This document shows positions 16,626 through 24,838 of a DNA stretch of 33,983 nucleotides, in pieces; within the stretch, counting starts at the first letter, position 1, and each line of letters begins with the position of its first letter. The DNA lies in NCBI RefSeq assembly GCF_004329815.1, contig NZ_SJPE01000022.1, positions 1 through 33,983 on the forward strand. The letters run 5' to 3'. The translations under genes and the position numbers were made by a program. Origin of the DNA: Flavobacterium silvisoli (GTDB taxonomy: Bacteria > Bacteroidota > Bacteroidia > Flavobacteriales > Flavobacteriaceae). The notes under the pieces were generated by a model that saw nothing but the letters and a program-made list of their open reading frames with translations, was not told where the DNA came from and ran no database searches.

Positions 16626-17780
16626 TTATACCATATTGTGATTACTTATTGAGCCATTAACAATTTTCATGCTTTCGCCCAAATAAAAATCAGCTTTTTG
16701 ATCAATCTTCGGAAAACCATCTGCATCATCCCGGTATCTTGCTCCCTTGGCATCAATAACCACATGACCAAAATAATTTTCCAACTGCTCTATTTGTGCA
16801 ATTCTTGCTTCAAATGTTACTGCATCTTTAGTAAGAACCTCTTTGAATTGTGCTGCAAAATTGATAATTTTTTCAATACCATCATAATTTATTTTGACAT
16901 TTTTATAAACAAAGTCATAAAAAACGACTTTATTTTGCGGAATTTCTAAATAATATTGAATTTCGTTGCCAACTATGTCAGTATTACTCAAGAATTGAAT
17001 TCCGGCAAGCAGAGCAATAAAAATATATTTACGAGTTGTTTCTCTTTGATAATCATGCTGAAAATGACCGGCTTCAAATAAAATTGTAGGTACATTAAGA
17101 TACTGAAACGTATCGCCGACACAATTGATGTTAAACGAATCGTCAAAACGTCCTACCTGATTTGGAATCAATTGCTGCAAAACTTTATTCATGGCTACTA
17201 TGACCTTAATAGCTTTAGTGCGAACCTCATTAATATCCCTAGCTTCGTTGTAGGCGGGTGCCAAAAAGGAAACGGTCGCCGGATTTCCGGTATCGGCTAC
17301 TCCAAAAATAGTGCGTTGGTCGTGAAGGTTGTAGCAATAGTGAGGTTGAAAAGCCTCAAAAACCTGACGGAGCACTCTGCTCTCGGGTTGAGATTGGTTT
17401 TGAGCATCCCGGTTCAAGTCTACGGTATTGGCATTTTCACGAGTGTAGGCTGAAGCACCATCGGGATTGAGCATTGGGAGCAGACAAAAAGTAAATTCGG
17501 ATCGCATTTTTTTTCCTAACTCCCCATCAGCATTAAGCAGATTGATGAAATCAAATAACGCTTTGGTAGTCGTACTTTCATTGCCGTGCATTTGAGACCA
17601 CATTAAAATTTTAATGGGTCCAGTTCCTGTTTTATATTGGTAAATAGGTTTTCCTAAAACAGAATGCCCGACAATTTGAACCTGAAACTTTGTGAGTAAT
17701 GGTTCGATATGTTTCAAAGTTATGTATCTGCCAAAAAGACTGCTTTCTTTATATTTTTCGTGGAATGCTGAATAATTCAT
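16626..17780 (-). CDS. M14 family zinc carboxypeptidase
   Basis: This 384-residue peptidase shows the M14 zinc site: H65 and E68 in SQMHGNEST, H153 in CYNLHDQ, and the catalytic glutamate E236 in TILFEAGHF. N123/R124 in DLNRDAQ match the substrate-carboxylate-binding pair. It lacks a signal peptide, so it probably acts on peptides in the cytosol. I chose ATG at 17780, ten bases after the acyltransferase stop; an in-frame start at 17951 would overlap that gene by 161 bases and add unrelated residues. It is downstream of, and likely cotranscribed with, the acyltransferase. Confidence 0.9.
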   Translation of the reverse strand: MNYSAFHEKYKESSLFGRYITLKHIEPLLTKFQVQIVGHSVLGKPIYQYKTGTGPIKILMWSQMHGNESTTTKALFDFINLLNADGELGKKMRSEFTFCLLPMLNPDGASAYTRENANTVDLNRDAQNQSQPESRVLRQVFEAFQPHYCYNLHDQRTIFGVADTGNPATVSFLAPAYNEARDINEVRTKAIKVIVAMNKVLQQLIPNQVGRFDDSFNINCVGDTFQYLNVPTILFEAGHFQHDYQRETTRKYIFIALLAGIQFLSNTDIVGNEIQYYLEIPQNKVVFYDFVYKNVKINYDGIEKIINFAAQFKEVLTKDAVTFEARIAQIEQLENYFGHVVIDAKGARYRDDADGFPKIDQKADFYLGESMKIVNGSISNHNMV

Positions 17781-17790
17781 TGATGTGGTT

Positions 17791-18369
17791 TTAAACTTGA
17801 AACTGTCTCTCGGGAAACTTGCCTTGAGCTTCTTTAAAGTGAGGTAAAATAAGCTCCATATCCGCTTCATAATTACCGGAAACATAGAATGGGTTACCAA
17901 TTCTGACTTCTTTTTTGGCATAATCAAATGCCACCGGAATGATGGGAACACCGGCTTTAAGAGCTATGTAATAAAATCCTGTTTTGAGTTGGGTCACTTT
18001 CTTGCGTGTGCCTTCAGGAGCTATAGCCATTCTGAAAACCTCACGGGAATTAAAGACGTCTACTATAGAGTCTACCAAATTTTTACCGCCGCTTCTGTCT
18101 AAAGGTGCTCCTCCTATGCTTTTGAAATAATACCCAAACGGAAAGATAAAAAGTTCTTTTTTTCCCACAAAGTTCATCTCCAAACCAATAATTCCTCGGG
18201 AAAACAAGCCCAGAAAAAAATCAAAATTAGACGTGTGAGGCATAACCATTAGCACACATTTTTTGACTTCCTCTTCTATTGTTCCGATAATTTTCCAACC
18301 CAATATCCGGAAAAAAATAAATTGGTACAATCGTCTTTTCACTTGTTTTATTTTGTGTAAATTTAACAT
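17791..18369 (-). CDS. PlsC-like 1-acyl-sn-glycerol-3-phosphate acyltransferase family protein
   Basis: This 192-residue membrane-associated acyltransferase has the HX4D motif as HTSNFD (H45-D50), FVGKKELF (67-74), GGAPLDRS (86-93) and the acceptor-binding APEGTR (117-122). It is short for a classic PlsC (about 240), as is usual for this small branch, so the acceptor may be lysophosphatidate or another lysolipid. The N-terminus is basic with a hydrophobic stretch (IFFRILGW) that could anchor it to the membrane. It is divergent from the spermidine-synthase-like gene at 18401, with only 31 bases between the starts. Confidence 0.88.
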   Translation of the reverse strand: MLNLHKIKQVKRRLYQFIFFRILGWKIIGTIEEEVKKCVLMVMPHTSNFDFFLGLFSRGIIGLEMNFVGKKELFIFPFGYYFKSIGGAPLDRSGGKNLVDSIVDVFNSREVFRMAIAPEGTRKKVTQLKTGFYYIALKAGVPIIPVAFDYAKKEVRIGNPFYVSGNYEADMELILPHFKEAQGKFPERQFQV

Positions 18370-18385
18370 TTATCCCCTACTTTTG
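18352..18385 (+). promoter_or_regulatory. Promoter TTTG-N22-TACTTTTG for the spermidine synthase-like gene
   Basis: TTTG at 18352-18355 and TACTTTTG at 18378-18385 are separated by 22 bases and lie 15 bases before ATG at 18401. The -33 part overlaps the start region of the divergent acyltransferase gene, so the two may be mutually affected. Confidence 0.6.
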
Positions 18386-18400
18386 AGAAAATTATTTTCG

Positions 18401-19063
18401 ATGTTGCAAAAACTATTCAGCTATTTTCTTCCGGTAAATGTGTATAAGAGAAATTCAAAGATAAGCAAGTCTCTGGAAGTCACCTGGAACAATGGGCAGT
18501 TGGTACTGGATAGTAAACACACCAATTATTCTTATGGCAGCCTGCAGCGCATTTTGAGAAAAGGACTGAAATATATAGGATTTGATCGCATTCGAAATTT
18601 TGAAAGCATATTGGTATTGGGTGTTGCCGGTGGTAGTGTAATCAAAACACTGGTAGACGAAATCAAATTTACCGGCAAAATAACCGGAGTTGAAATTGAT
18701 GAACAGATTATTGATATTGCCAAAGAGTATTTTAAACTCGATACCATCCCTAACTTGGAACTGGTGATTGACGATGCGTTTGAATTTGTGCTAAAAACCA
18801 AACTGACTTACGATTTAATCATCATTGATATATTTGAGGATACAAAAATGCCTAACTTTTTGTTTGAAGACTTTTTCATCAACCGAATCAACTCATTGCT
18901 CAACCCTCACGGATTTATCTTGTTCAACACCATGGTAATTAACAAGGAGCACAAAGAACGAAACTTGAATTATAAAAATAAATTCAACGGCAATTATTCG
19001 CTGCGAATGTATCCTAAAGTAGAAGAACACAACGAATTGTTTACCATTAAAAAACTGGCCTGA
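18401..19063 (+). CDS. Spermidine synthase-like SAM-binding protein
   Basis: This 220-residue protein has a Rossmann methyltransferase fold like polyamine aminopropyltransferases: VLGVAGGSV (72-80), VEIDEQIIDIAKEYF (97-111), DDAFEFV (124-130) and YDLIIIDIFED (137-147). True spermidine synthases carry a catalytic D-[SA]-[ST]-DP segment where this protein has IDIFED, and it lacks the N-terminal beta domain, so aminopropyl transfer is doubtful; an orphan methyltransferase is as likely. I chose ATG at 18401, 15 bases after a promoter box; an in-frame start at 18263 would run through the divergent acyltransferase gene. The stop overlaps the start of the potassium channel gene by one base (TGATG). 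Confidence 0.8.
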   Translation: MLQKLFSYFLPVNVYKRNSKISKSLEVTWNNGQLVLDSKHTNYSYGSLQRILRKGLKYIGFDRIRNFESILVLGVAGGSVIKTLVDEIKFTGKITGVEIDEQIIDIAKEYFKLDTIPNLELVIDDAFEFVLKTKLTYDLIIIDIFEDTKMPNFLFEDFFINRINSLLNPHGFILFNTMVINKEHKERNLNYKNKFNGNYSLRMYPKVEEHNELFTIKKLA

Positions 19064-19782
19064 TGAAACAATTTTTAAAGAAACTTTTGCTGGGTAAAAT
19101 TACTTCGAGAGACCGAACAAAGTTTAACATCACTCCCATTCAAAAACGTATCGCAAACATACGTGCGATTTGGAACAATGACCATCAGGATGATAACGGT
19201 ATAGAAAAAATTGTCCGTTTGCTGCTTTCCATATCCCAGTTGTTGTTTCCCGGTTTATATATCAAACAACTGGCACATAAAATTGGTTATGAATACCGTG
19301 ATTTATCAATGGATATTTACGTGTTGCTAAAAGTGGCATTTCCATTATTAATTCTGGTGAACGATTGGCAAACTAACAAGATATTGATTGCCCTTATGGT
19401 ATATGTATTGTTTGAAACCATTTTATACATTCCCACTTTGATTTTTGCCTCAGACATGCTTTCGCGACCACGTTCCTACAAACGTTCGATGTTGTTGTTA
19501 TTCTTTAATTATATCGAAATCGTATTCTCTTTCGGGGTATTGTATACTTGCGGCAACAATATGAACCGCCCGTTTGAAAACTGGTACGACCCCATCTATT
19601 TCAGCATGGTGACGTCTTCCTCTATTGGCTTTGGCGATTTTGTACCGGTTACCACTTATGCCAAAATACTGGTTAGTTTTCAGGCTTTGTTCTTCTTATC
19701 GTTTGTGGTTTTGTTTCTGAGTTTCTTTACCAACAAAATCAAAAACAAAGGCTATTTTGATCACGAAAGTGAAGAATTTTAG
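19063..19782 (+). CDS. Two-pore-domain-type potassium channel family protein
   Basis: This 239-residue inner-membrane protein has hydrophobic segments at about 86-100, 106-127, 141-161 and 200-224. Between the last two lies a pore helix and the filter SSIGFGDF, with S187-I188-G189-F190-G191-D192 in place of the classic TVGYGD. There is one pore loop, so a tetramer is expected. No RCK/TrkA ligand-binding domain follows; the cytosolic tail is short and acidic. It overlaps the upstream SAM-binding protein by one base, so the two are translationally coupled. It converges with kdsB 16 bases away. Confidence 0.88.
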   Translation: MKQFLKKLLLGKITSRDRTKFNITPIQKRIANIRAIWNNDHQDDNGIEKIVRLLLSISQLLFPGLYIKQLAHKIGYEYRDLSMDIYVLLKVAFPLLILVNDWQTNKILIALMVYVLFETILYIPTLIFASDMLSRPRSYKRSMLLLFFNYIEIVFSFGVLYTCGNNMNRPFENWYDPIYFSMVTSSSIGFGDFVPVTTYAKILVSFQALFFLSFVVLFLSFFTNKIKNKGYFDHESEEF

Positions 19783-19798
19783 AAATAATGATCAAGTC

Positions 19799-20530
19799 TC
19801 AGGAATTTAAAAAATGACGGGCTTTTTCTAAATCTTCGGGGGTATCAATACCAATGCTGACATGAGTGGTCTCGACCATTCTGATGCGTTTGCCAAATTC
19901 GAGATACCGCAATTGCTCCAGTTTTTCAGAAGCTTCGAGCGATTTCATAGGTAAACGATAAAATGCCATCAGGGCCTCTTTGCGGAAAGCATAAATACCA
20001 ATGTGTTTCATATAGCGCACTCCGGCATTAGTATCGCGTGGATAAGGAATCACCGAACGGGAAAAATATAAGGCAAAACCGCTTTGGTCAGTTACGACTT
20101 TCACATTATTAGGATTGTTGATATCGTCTTGGTTTTTAATTTCTACCATTAAGGAAGCTAAATCAACTTTTCTTTCAAAATCACTTCTGAAAACCTCTAT
20201 AACTTTTTCCAAAGGTTCCTTATTAATGAACGGTTCATCGCCCTGAACATTGACAACGATGTCAACCTCCAAATTCTCGACAGCTTCGGCTATGCGGTCG
20301 CTTCCACTCTCGTGTTCTTTTATACTCATGATGGCTTTGCCTCCGTTATTGAGGATTTCATCATAAATTAAAATCGAATCGGTAACTACAAAAACATCAT
20401 CAAACAAACCGATATTTACAGCTGATTCATAAGTTCGGGTAATGACGGTTTTGCCTCCTAAGTCTTGCATAAGCTTAGCAGGAAAACGGGTCGAGGCATA
20501 ACGAGCGGGAATGACGGCGATGATTTTCAT
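19799..20530 (-). CDS. kdsB: 3-deoxy-manno-octulosonate cytidylyltransferase (CMP-Kdo synthetase)
   Basis: This 243-residue enzyme activates Kdo with CTP for lipopolysaccharide inner-core synthesis. The nucleotide-binding block [13 protein letters not shown] (7-19), SGSDRIAEA (75-83), the Mg-binding VNVQGDEPF (93-101) and a later [13 protein letters not shown] are diagnostic. Length and motif order are normal. It is 99 bases downstream of the RecD-like helicase; no full -7 box is seen in that gap, so it may be cotranscribed with it. No other Kdo gene is in the window. Confidence 0.96.
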   Translation of the reverse strand: MKIIAVIPARYASTRFPAKLMQDLGGKTVITRTYESAVNIGLFDDVFVVTDSILIYDEILNNGGKAIMSIKEHESGSDRIAEAVENLEVDIVVNVQGDEPFINKEPLEKVIEVFRSDFERKVDLASLMVEIKNQDDINNPNNVKVVTDQSGFALYFSRSVIPYPRDTNAGVRYMKHIGIYAFRKEALMAFYRLPMKSLEASEKLEQLRYLEFGKRIRMVETTHVSIGIDTPEDLEKARHFLNS

Positions 20531-20629
20531 TTTATAAAACAGCTGATTTATTTAATCTTGTTCTTCAACTTAAATGTGAATGGCTAAGTTACTGAGTTTT
20601 CTCTATCTTTTATTATTCATAATTAGTGA

Positions 20630-22051
20630 TTATTCTTCAAAGCTCTCATTCTTAAAACCAATGAGGTAGAGTTTGTCTTTGGCACGGGTTACGGCAGTGT
20701 ACAACCAACGGACATAATCAACATCAATGCCGTTAGGCAGATACGGTTGCTCAATAAATACTGTGCTCCATTGTCCGCCCTGCGATTTGTGACAAGTTAT
20801 GGCATAGGAAAATTTTACCTGCAATGCATTAAAATACTCATTGCTCTTTACTTTGAGAAACTTGCGGTATTGTGCTTCGCCTTCATAATCTTTCATCACT
20901 TCCTGATACAAGGTATTGCTTTCTTCATAAGTAAGCGAAGGGGATTCACTGGTTAATGTATTAAGCAGCAGTACCGTTTCAAAAGGTTTCTGGTTTGGGT
21001 AATCGACCATTCTTACTTTTACTTTGGCAAACTTAAAACTATACAATTCCTTAAACCCAAAAATTTCCAATACTTCTATGATATCACCATTGGCAATGAA
21101 TCCAGCTTCATCGGTTTCTTTTAACCAAAAATAATTATTCTTCACAACCATCAGATAATCGCCTACCGAAAGGTCACTGTCTTTGTCTAAAATCTTACTC
21201 CTGATTTGCTGATTGTACTGATTGGCTCTTTTGTTGGAACGCACTATAAAACAAGTGTCCTCTATACTGTAATTGCTGTAAGCACTTTGAATAGCATCCT
21301 GTATGTCGTAGCCATCCGTTAAACGAACAATGTCTTTGAATCCTCTTAAATGGAATTGAAAAGTATCGGCAAAAGAACTTTTTAAAATGGCTCTCAACTC
21401 GGTAGCATTATACAAAATTCCCGATCGTTCCTCCTGACGCATGACTTCATCCAACTCAATCGAAAAGACTTCTTTGTTGTAATGCATAGACAAAGAATCG
21501 GTATTCAAAGCAGGGCTCACATCCAACTGTACCGGCGGCAGCTGTGCAGTATCACCCAGTAAAATCAACTTACAATTCTCACCATTATATACATAGGACA
21601 TCAAATCATCGAGCAACGAACCGTTTTCATACAACTTCGATTCGGTATTCACGTCCGAAATCATAGAAGATTCATCAACGATAAAAATGGTGTTCTTGTG
21701 TTTATTTTCTTTCATGGTAAAAGAAACGCCGCCACTTTTTGCTTTTTTCGGATAATAAATTTTTTTGTGAATGGTAAATGCTTCTTTGTTAGAATAATTA
21801 GCGATGACCTTGGCAGCCCGTCCGGTTGGAGCTAACAAGACATATCTTTTGTTGATGACCGAAAGATTATTTACTATAGTAGAAATCACAGTGGTCTTTC
21901 CTGTACCGGCGTAACCTTTTAAAACAAAAAGCTCCTCCTTATTGGTATTGGTCAAAAAAACAGCAATCTGCTGAAAAAAAACATCTTGTTTTACAGTAGG
22001 CTGAAACGGAAACTGCTTGCGTAAAACACTGTAAAACTGAGAAGAAGTCAT
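20630..22051 (-). CDS. RecD-like superfamily 1 DNA helicase
   Basis: This 473-residue helicase has Walker A GYAGTGKTT (46-54), motif Ia APTGRAAKV (74-82), Walker B VDESSM (125-130), a motif III LLGDTAQLPPVQ, and a C-terminal UvrD_C_2-type part with YAITCHKSQGGQW and YTAVTRAKDKLYLIG. It is the short, stand-alone RecD2-like type found in many Bacteroidota, without the RecBC partners. I start it at ATG 22051; a TTG at 22081 is in frame but overlaps the promoter box TATATTTG (22079-22086), so it cannot be the start of that transcript. A role in DNA repair or replication is likely; the partner is unknown. Confidence 0.9.
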   Translation of the reverse strand: MTSSQFYSVLRKQFPFQPTVKQDVFFQQIAVFLTNTNKEELFVLKGYAGTGKTTVISTIVNNLSVINKRYVLLAPTGRAAKVIANYSNKEAFTIHKKIYYPKKAKSGGVSFTMKENKHKNTIFIVDESSMISDVNTESKLYENGSLLDDLMSYVYNGENCKLILLGDTAQLPPVQLDVSPALNTDSLSMHYNKEVFSIELDEVMRQEERSGILYNATELRAILKSSFADTFQFHLRGFKDIVRLTDGYDIQDAIQSAYSNYSIEDTCFIVRSNKRANQYNQQIRSKILDKDSDLSVGDYLMVVKNNYFWLKETDEAGFIANGDIIEVLEIFGFKELYSFKFAKVKVRMVDYPNQKPFETVLLLNTLTSESPSLTYEESNTLYQEVMKDYEGEAQYRKFLKVKSNEYFNALQVKFSYAITCHKSQGGQWSTVFIEQPYLPNGIDVDYVRWLYTAVTRAKDKLYLIGFKNESFEE

Positions 22052-22078
22052 TTGGTAATTAACTGAAAAATTGGATTT

Positions 22079-22086
22079 CAAATATA
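22079..22086 (-). promoter_or_regulatory. -7 box TATATTTG for the RecD-like helicase
   Basis: The minus strand reads TATATTTG, a full TAnnTTTG match, 27 bases before ATG at 22051. It also excludes the alternative TTG start at 22081. Confidence 0.6.
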
Positions 22087-22150
22087 GGCGATTGCATCCA
22101 TAAATTGGCAGGCAAAAAGTAGAAGTTATCCAAAGTTCGTCAGTTCGCTA

Positions 22151-22166
22151 TAAATTTGTAAGTTTG
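22151..22166 (+). promoter_or_regulatory. Tandem -7 boxes TAAATTTG-TAAGTTTG for DUF3822-rsmD
   Basis: Two full TAnnTTTG matches lie end to end at 22151-22158 and 22159-22166, 24-39 bases before ATG at 22191. This allows two start sites eight bases apart. No clear TTG -33 box is visible. Confidence 0.5.
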
Positions 22167-22190
22167 CCATTCCTATAAACCAGGTAACTC

Positions 22191-23003
22191 ATGTGGCAAA
22201 ACAGCAGTGTTGTTGATAAAACCTACCAAAAACTCGCTATTCAGGTTTCACTGAACGGTTTGTCATTTGCTACTTTTGACACACTGATGAACAAACCATT
22301 GGTGATGCGTACAATTGATTTAGGCAAAGTGCACGTCACGGCCCAGATAGAAGATTTATTTGCCGAAGCTTTTCAAAAACATCCCGAACTCAGAGCTAGT
22401 TATGACGATATTGTGATTATTCACAACAACAATTTATCGACATTTGTCCCGACCGCTTTGTTTGACGAAGATTATTTGGGCAGCTACCTGCAATTCAATA
22501 CCAAAGTTTTTGAAACCGATTTTTTTGCTTTTGACGAATTGCCCAATTACGAAATGAATAACGTTTACATTCCGTATGTAAATATGAACAACTATTTCAT
22601 TGATCGCTTTGGGACTTTTGACTACAAGCATGCCAATACCATACTGGTAAACAAACTTCTGGAAATATCCAAAAATAATGACGAGCGCAAAATGTTCGTT
22701 CATGTGAGCGATACTCATTTTGAAATTGTCATCATTCAGAATCAACAACTGCAGCTTTACAATTCATTCGATTATAAAACTCCCGAAGATTTCCTGTATT
22801 ATATATTGTTTACCGCCGAACAATTGCACCTCAATCCGGAGCACTTTAAACTAGAATTGTTGGGCAAAATTACCAAAGGAGATGCGCTTTACACCATCGC
22901 TTACAAATACGTTCGTAATGTTTCTTTATTTGACGTAAGTTTTATGTCGAATCATTTTTCGGAAACCGAAAATCGCGAGCACTTTATACTGTTACACTCA
23001 TGA
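22191..23003 (+). CDS. DUF3822 family protein
   Basis: This 270-residue cytosolic protein resembles the DUF3822 family found in Bacteroidota. Visible blocks are KLAIQVSLNGLSFATFD (15-31), IVIIHNNNLSTFVPTALF, YIPYVNMNNYFIDRFG, MFVHVSDTHFEIVIIQNQ and an FLYYILFTAEQL helix. The alternating strand pattern and the duplicated look (two SLNGLSF/SDTHFEI-type openings) suggest an actin/hexokinase-like ATPase fold with two similar halves, but no phosphate-loop signature is certain. Function is unknown. It overlaps rsmD by four bases (ATGA), a linkage that hints at a role in translation or rRNA modification. Confidence 0.85.
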   Translation: MWQNSSVVDKTYQKLAIQVSLNGLSFATFDTLMNKPLVMRTIDLGKVHVTAQIEDLFAEAFQKHPELRASYDDIVIIHNNNLSTFVPTALFDEDYLGSYLQFNTKVFETDFFAFDELPNYEMNNVYIPYVNMNNYFIDRFGTFDYKHANTILVNKLLEISKNNDERKMFVHVSDTHFEIVIIQNQQLQLYNSFDYKTPEDFLYYILFTAEQLHLNPEHFKLELLGKITKGDALYTIAYKYVRNVSLFDVSFMSNHFSETENREHFILLHS

Positions 23004-23584
23004 GAATCATTTCGGGCAAATACAAAGGCCGAAGAATAATGCCTCCCAAAAATCTTCCGGTGCGTCCTACTACCGATATGAGCAAGGAAGCCTTATTTAA
23101 TGTACTGAACAATCATTTCAATTTTTCAGAGCTGAAAGTACTGGAGCTTTTTGCTGGTACCGGAAGCATCAGTTACGAATTTGCCTCGCGGGGCTGTTCG
23201 CCCATATTGTGTGTTGACGGCGACATGGGCTGTGTAAACTTCATCAAAAAAACCGCCAAGGAGTTTGATTTTGATATTACGGCACTCAAAAGTGATGTGT
23301 TCAAGTTTTTGGAAAAACACACCGGGAATTATGACATTATTTTTGCCGATCCGCCTTACGGTATGACGCAAAATGAATTCGAAAAAATCGTTGAACTCAT
23401 TTTTGAAAACGAATTGTTAGATGAAGAAGGCATGCTTGTGGTAGAGCATTCAAAGTATACCAAGTTAGACCACATGGCACATTATTCCTTCCAAAAAAAT
23501 TACGGAGGTTCTGTGTTTTCTTTCTTCGAATTTGAAAGGAATGATGATGAAGATGATGATTTTGAGGATGAAAACGAAAGTTAG
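23000..23584 (+). CDS. rsmD: 16S rRNA (guanine-966-N2)-methyltransferase
   Basis: This 194-residue enzyme methylates G966 of 16S rRNA in the assembled small subunit. It starts MRIISGKYKGRRI, with VRPTTDMSKEALFNVL (21-36), SAM motif VLELFAGTGS (47-56) and catalytic ADPPYG (116-121). All family blocks are intact. It ends with an acidic tail (DDEDDDFEDENES) beyond the usual domain. Its stop at 23584 is immediately adjacent to the stop of the convergent flavin reductase, with no space for a separate terminator. Confidence 0.95.
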   Translation: MRIISGKYKGRRIMPPKNLPVRPTTDMSKEALFNVLNNHFNFSELKVLELFAGTGSISYEFASRGCSPILCVDGDMGCVNFIKKTAKEFDFDITALKSDVFKFLEKHTGNYDIIFADPPYGMTQNEFEKIVELIFENELLDEEGMLVVEHSKYTKLDHMAHYSFQKNYGGSVFSFFEFERNDDEDDDFEDENES

Positions 23585-24253
23585 TTATTTCTCAAAAACC
23601 AACGAATCAAAATCGGCACCTAAATCAACCAAATACTTGGTGATGTCTTTTACAAAATCATCGGGACCGCAAACGTAAAAACGCTGGCTGAAATCAACAA
23701 TATTTTCAATCAGAAAATTTCGATCGATCCGCTTTCCTATGAATCCGATAGTATTTTCTCTGGTTAGTACATTGACAAAATTATTCTTGAGCATTTTTTG
23801 TAATTCCGCTCCCATGATGATGTCTTCCGAAGTTTTATTGGCATAAATCAATCGGTTTCCTTTGATGAGATTGTGTTTATACAACTCTCGAAAAATAGAA
23901 ATAAAAGGCGTTATTCCCGAACCGGCTGCAATAAATACACCCGGACCCTTATATTGAATAGCCCCAAAAACGTCGTGCAAAATAATTTCAGCACCGGCAT
24001 TAGTTTTGCCCAATTTGTTAGTAACCCCTTCATGATCATTGTACAGTTTAATCATGAATTCCAAATAATTCGATTCTCTTAAATTGGTAAATGTAAACGG
24101 TCGCCGTTGGGTTTTCCATTCGGGCAGGTTGATGGAAACCTCGGTAGCCTGTCCCGGAATAAAGTCAAAACCGTTGGGTTTTTCAACCACAAAACGTTTG
24201 ACATCGTGAGTAATAAATTTGGCTTCAAGAACTTTAACAATATGTTCATTCAT
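23585..24253 (-). CDS. FAD-binding ferredoxin/flavodoxin reductase-like protein
   Basis: This 222-residue protein has the ferredoxin-NADP reductase two-domain layout. FAD-binding: RPFTFTN (51-57) and LGKTNAGAEIIL (81-92). NAD(P)-binding: FIAAGSGITPF (107-117), LIYANKTSEDIIM (135-147) and FYVCGPDDF (192-200). No iron-sulfur domain is fused, so it would pair with a separate ferredoxin or flavodoxin, or act as a free flavin/ferric reductase. It reads from ATG at 24253 after a TAACTTTG box and sits beside the RNase P RNA gene. Confidence 0.9.
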   Translation of the reverse strand: MNEHIVKVLEAKFITHDVKRFVVEKPNGFDFIPGQATEVSINLPEWKTQRRPFTFTNLRESNYLEFMIKLYNDHEGVTNKLGKTNAGAEIILHDVFGAIQYKGPGVFIAAGSGITPFISIFRELYKHNLIKGNRLIYANKTSEDIIMGAELQKMLKNNFVNVLTRENTIGFIGKRIDRNFLIENIVDFSQRFYVCGPDDFVKDITKYLVDLGADFDSLVFEK

Positions 24254-24299
24254 AACTACAGAAGGATTAATTTGACCAGTGAAAAACTGTGGTTTGTAA

Positions 24300-24307
24300 C
24301 AAAGTTA
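24300..24307 (-). promoter_or_regulatory. -7 box TAACTTTG for the flavodoxin reductase-like gene
   Basis: The minus strand reads TAACTTTG, 46 bases before ATG at 24253 and just beyond the end of the RNase P RNA, so the gene has its own promoter. Confidence 0.55.
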
Positions 24308-24329
24308 GGAATTAATCAAAAAGAAGCAT

Positions 24330-24637
24330 AAAAAAAGCAGACCTGTAAGCCGGATTCTGTCTCCACTGTTGTGGTGGGGCCTTATCATTTATCTAGACCA
24401 ACAATTGCTCATTGGTTCAAGCTTCCTACCCTTCGACAACGGACGAGTAGCCCTTAAATGCCGATATACTTGGAATTTCACCGCATAGAGTTTACCTGGT
24501 TTCACTACAGCATTACCTGTACCTGCTTTCTGTTGCACTTGTCCTCGCCTTTCGACGGGCGGGCGTTACCCGCTATGCTACTCTGTGGTGTCCGGACTTT
24601 CCTCTTCAACAAGTTGAAGCGATAAGGCGGTCTGCGC
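24330..24637 (-). ncRNA. rnpB: RNase P RNA component (bacterial class A)
   Basis: The catalytic RNA of RNase P, which trims tRNA 5' leaders. The minus strand carries the two universal blocks: GAGGAAAGTCCGGAC at 24604-24590 and AGAATCCGGCTTAC at 24358-24345, which form the P4 core. The ends pair as P1 (GCAGACC at 24635-24629 with GGTCTGC at 24343-24337). A T run follows the 3' end and serves as terminator. Internal blocks such as ACAGAAAGCAG and GGTAAACTC fit class A. A TACCTTTG box at 24640-24647 places the transcript start at about 24634-24637. End points are accurate to a few bases. Confidence 0.96.
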
Positions 24638-24639
24638 GG

Positions 24640-24647
24640 CAAAGGTA
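24640..24647 (-). promoter_or_regulatory. -7 box TACCTTTG for rnpB
   Basis: The minus strand reads TACCTTTG immediately before the 5' strand of helix P1 of RNase P RNA. Upstream, instead of a clear -33 box, is a four-unit 7-bp tandem array. Confidence 0.7.
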
Positions 24648-24675
24648 GGAATTACGGATTAGGAATTACGAATTA
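24648..24675. repeat. 7-bp tandem array upstream of rnpB (four units)
   Basis: The plus strand reads GGAATTA, CGGATTA, GGAATTA, CGAATTA without a break; on the minus strand the unit is TAATTC(G/C). It occupies the -33 region of the rnpB promoter. Confidence 0.75.
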
Positions 24676-24774
24676 TGAAATTAAAATTTGGGATTTAGGA
24701 ATTGATTCTAAGACTGCTCTACGATGACAAAAGAATTTGGGATTGTAAATGATGAAAGGTGAATCCATAACTCA

Positions 24775-24816
24775 TAATTCGTTATTTGTAATTTGCAATT
24801 CGTAATTAATAATCTA
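24775..24816. repeat. 7-bp tandem array upstream of dnaX (six units, opposite orientation)
   Basis: The plus strand reads TAATTCG, TTATTTG, TAATTTG, CAATTCG, TAATTAA, TAATCTA, a degenerate heptamer series with the same unit as the rnpB-side array but on the other strand. It contains the likely -33 TTTG (24792-24795) and runs into the -7 box of dnaX. The 99 bases between the two arrays hold no gene that I can see. Confidence 0.65.
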
Positions 24817-24822
24817 TATTTG
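24792..24822 (+). promoter_or_regulatory. Promoter TTTG-N19-TATATTTG for dnaX
   Basis: TTTG at 24792-24795 and TATATTTG at 24815-24822 are 19 bases apart, a very good Bacteroidota promoter, ending 16 bases before ATG at 24839. Confidence 0.65.
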
Positions 24823-24838
24823 TGAACACTTTTTTTCT

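Noticed and set aside
17781..17951. A longer N-terminus for the M14 carboxypeptidase (start at 17951)
   Set aside because: It overlaps the acyltransferase coding end and adds residues with no M14 likeness; ATG 17780 is ten bases after the preceding stop.
24107..24331. A 74-codon plus-strand frame over the flavodoxin reductase start
   Set aside because: It is a shadow of the minus-strand gene and runs into its promoter and the 3' end of rnpB.
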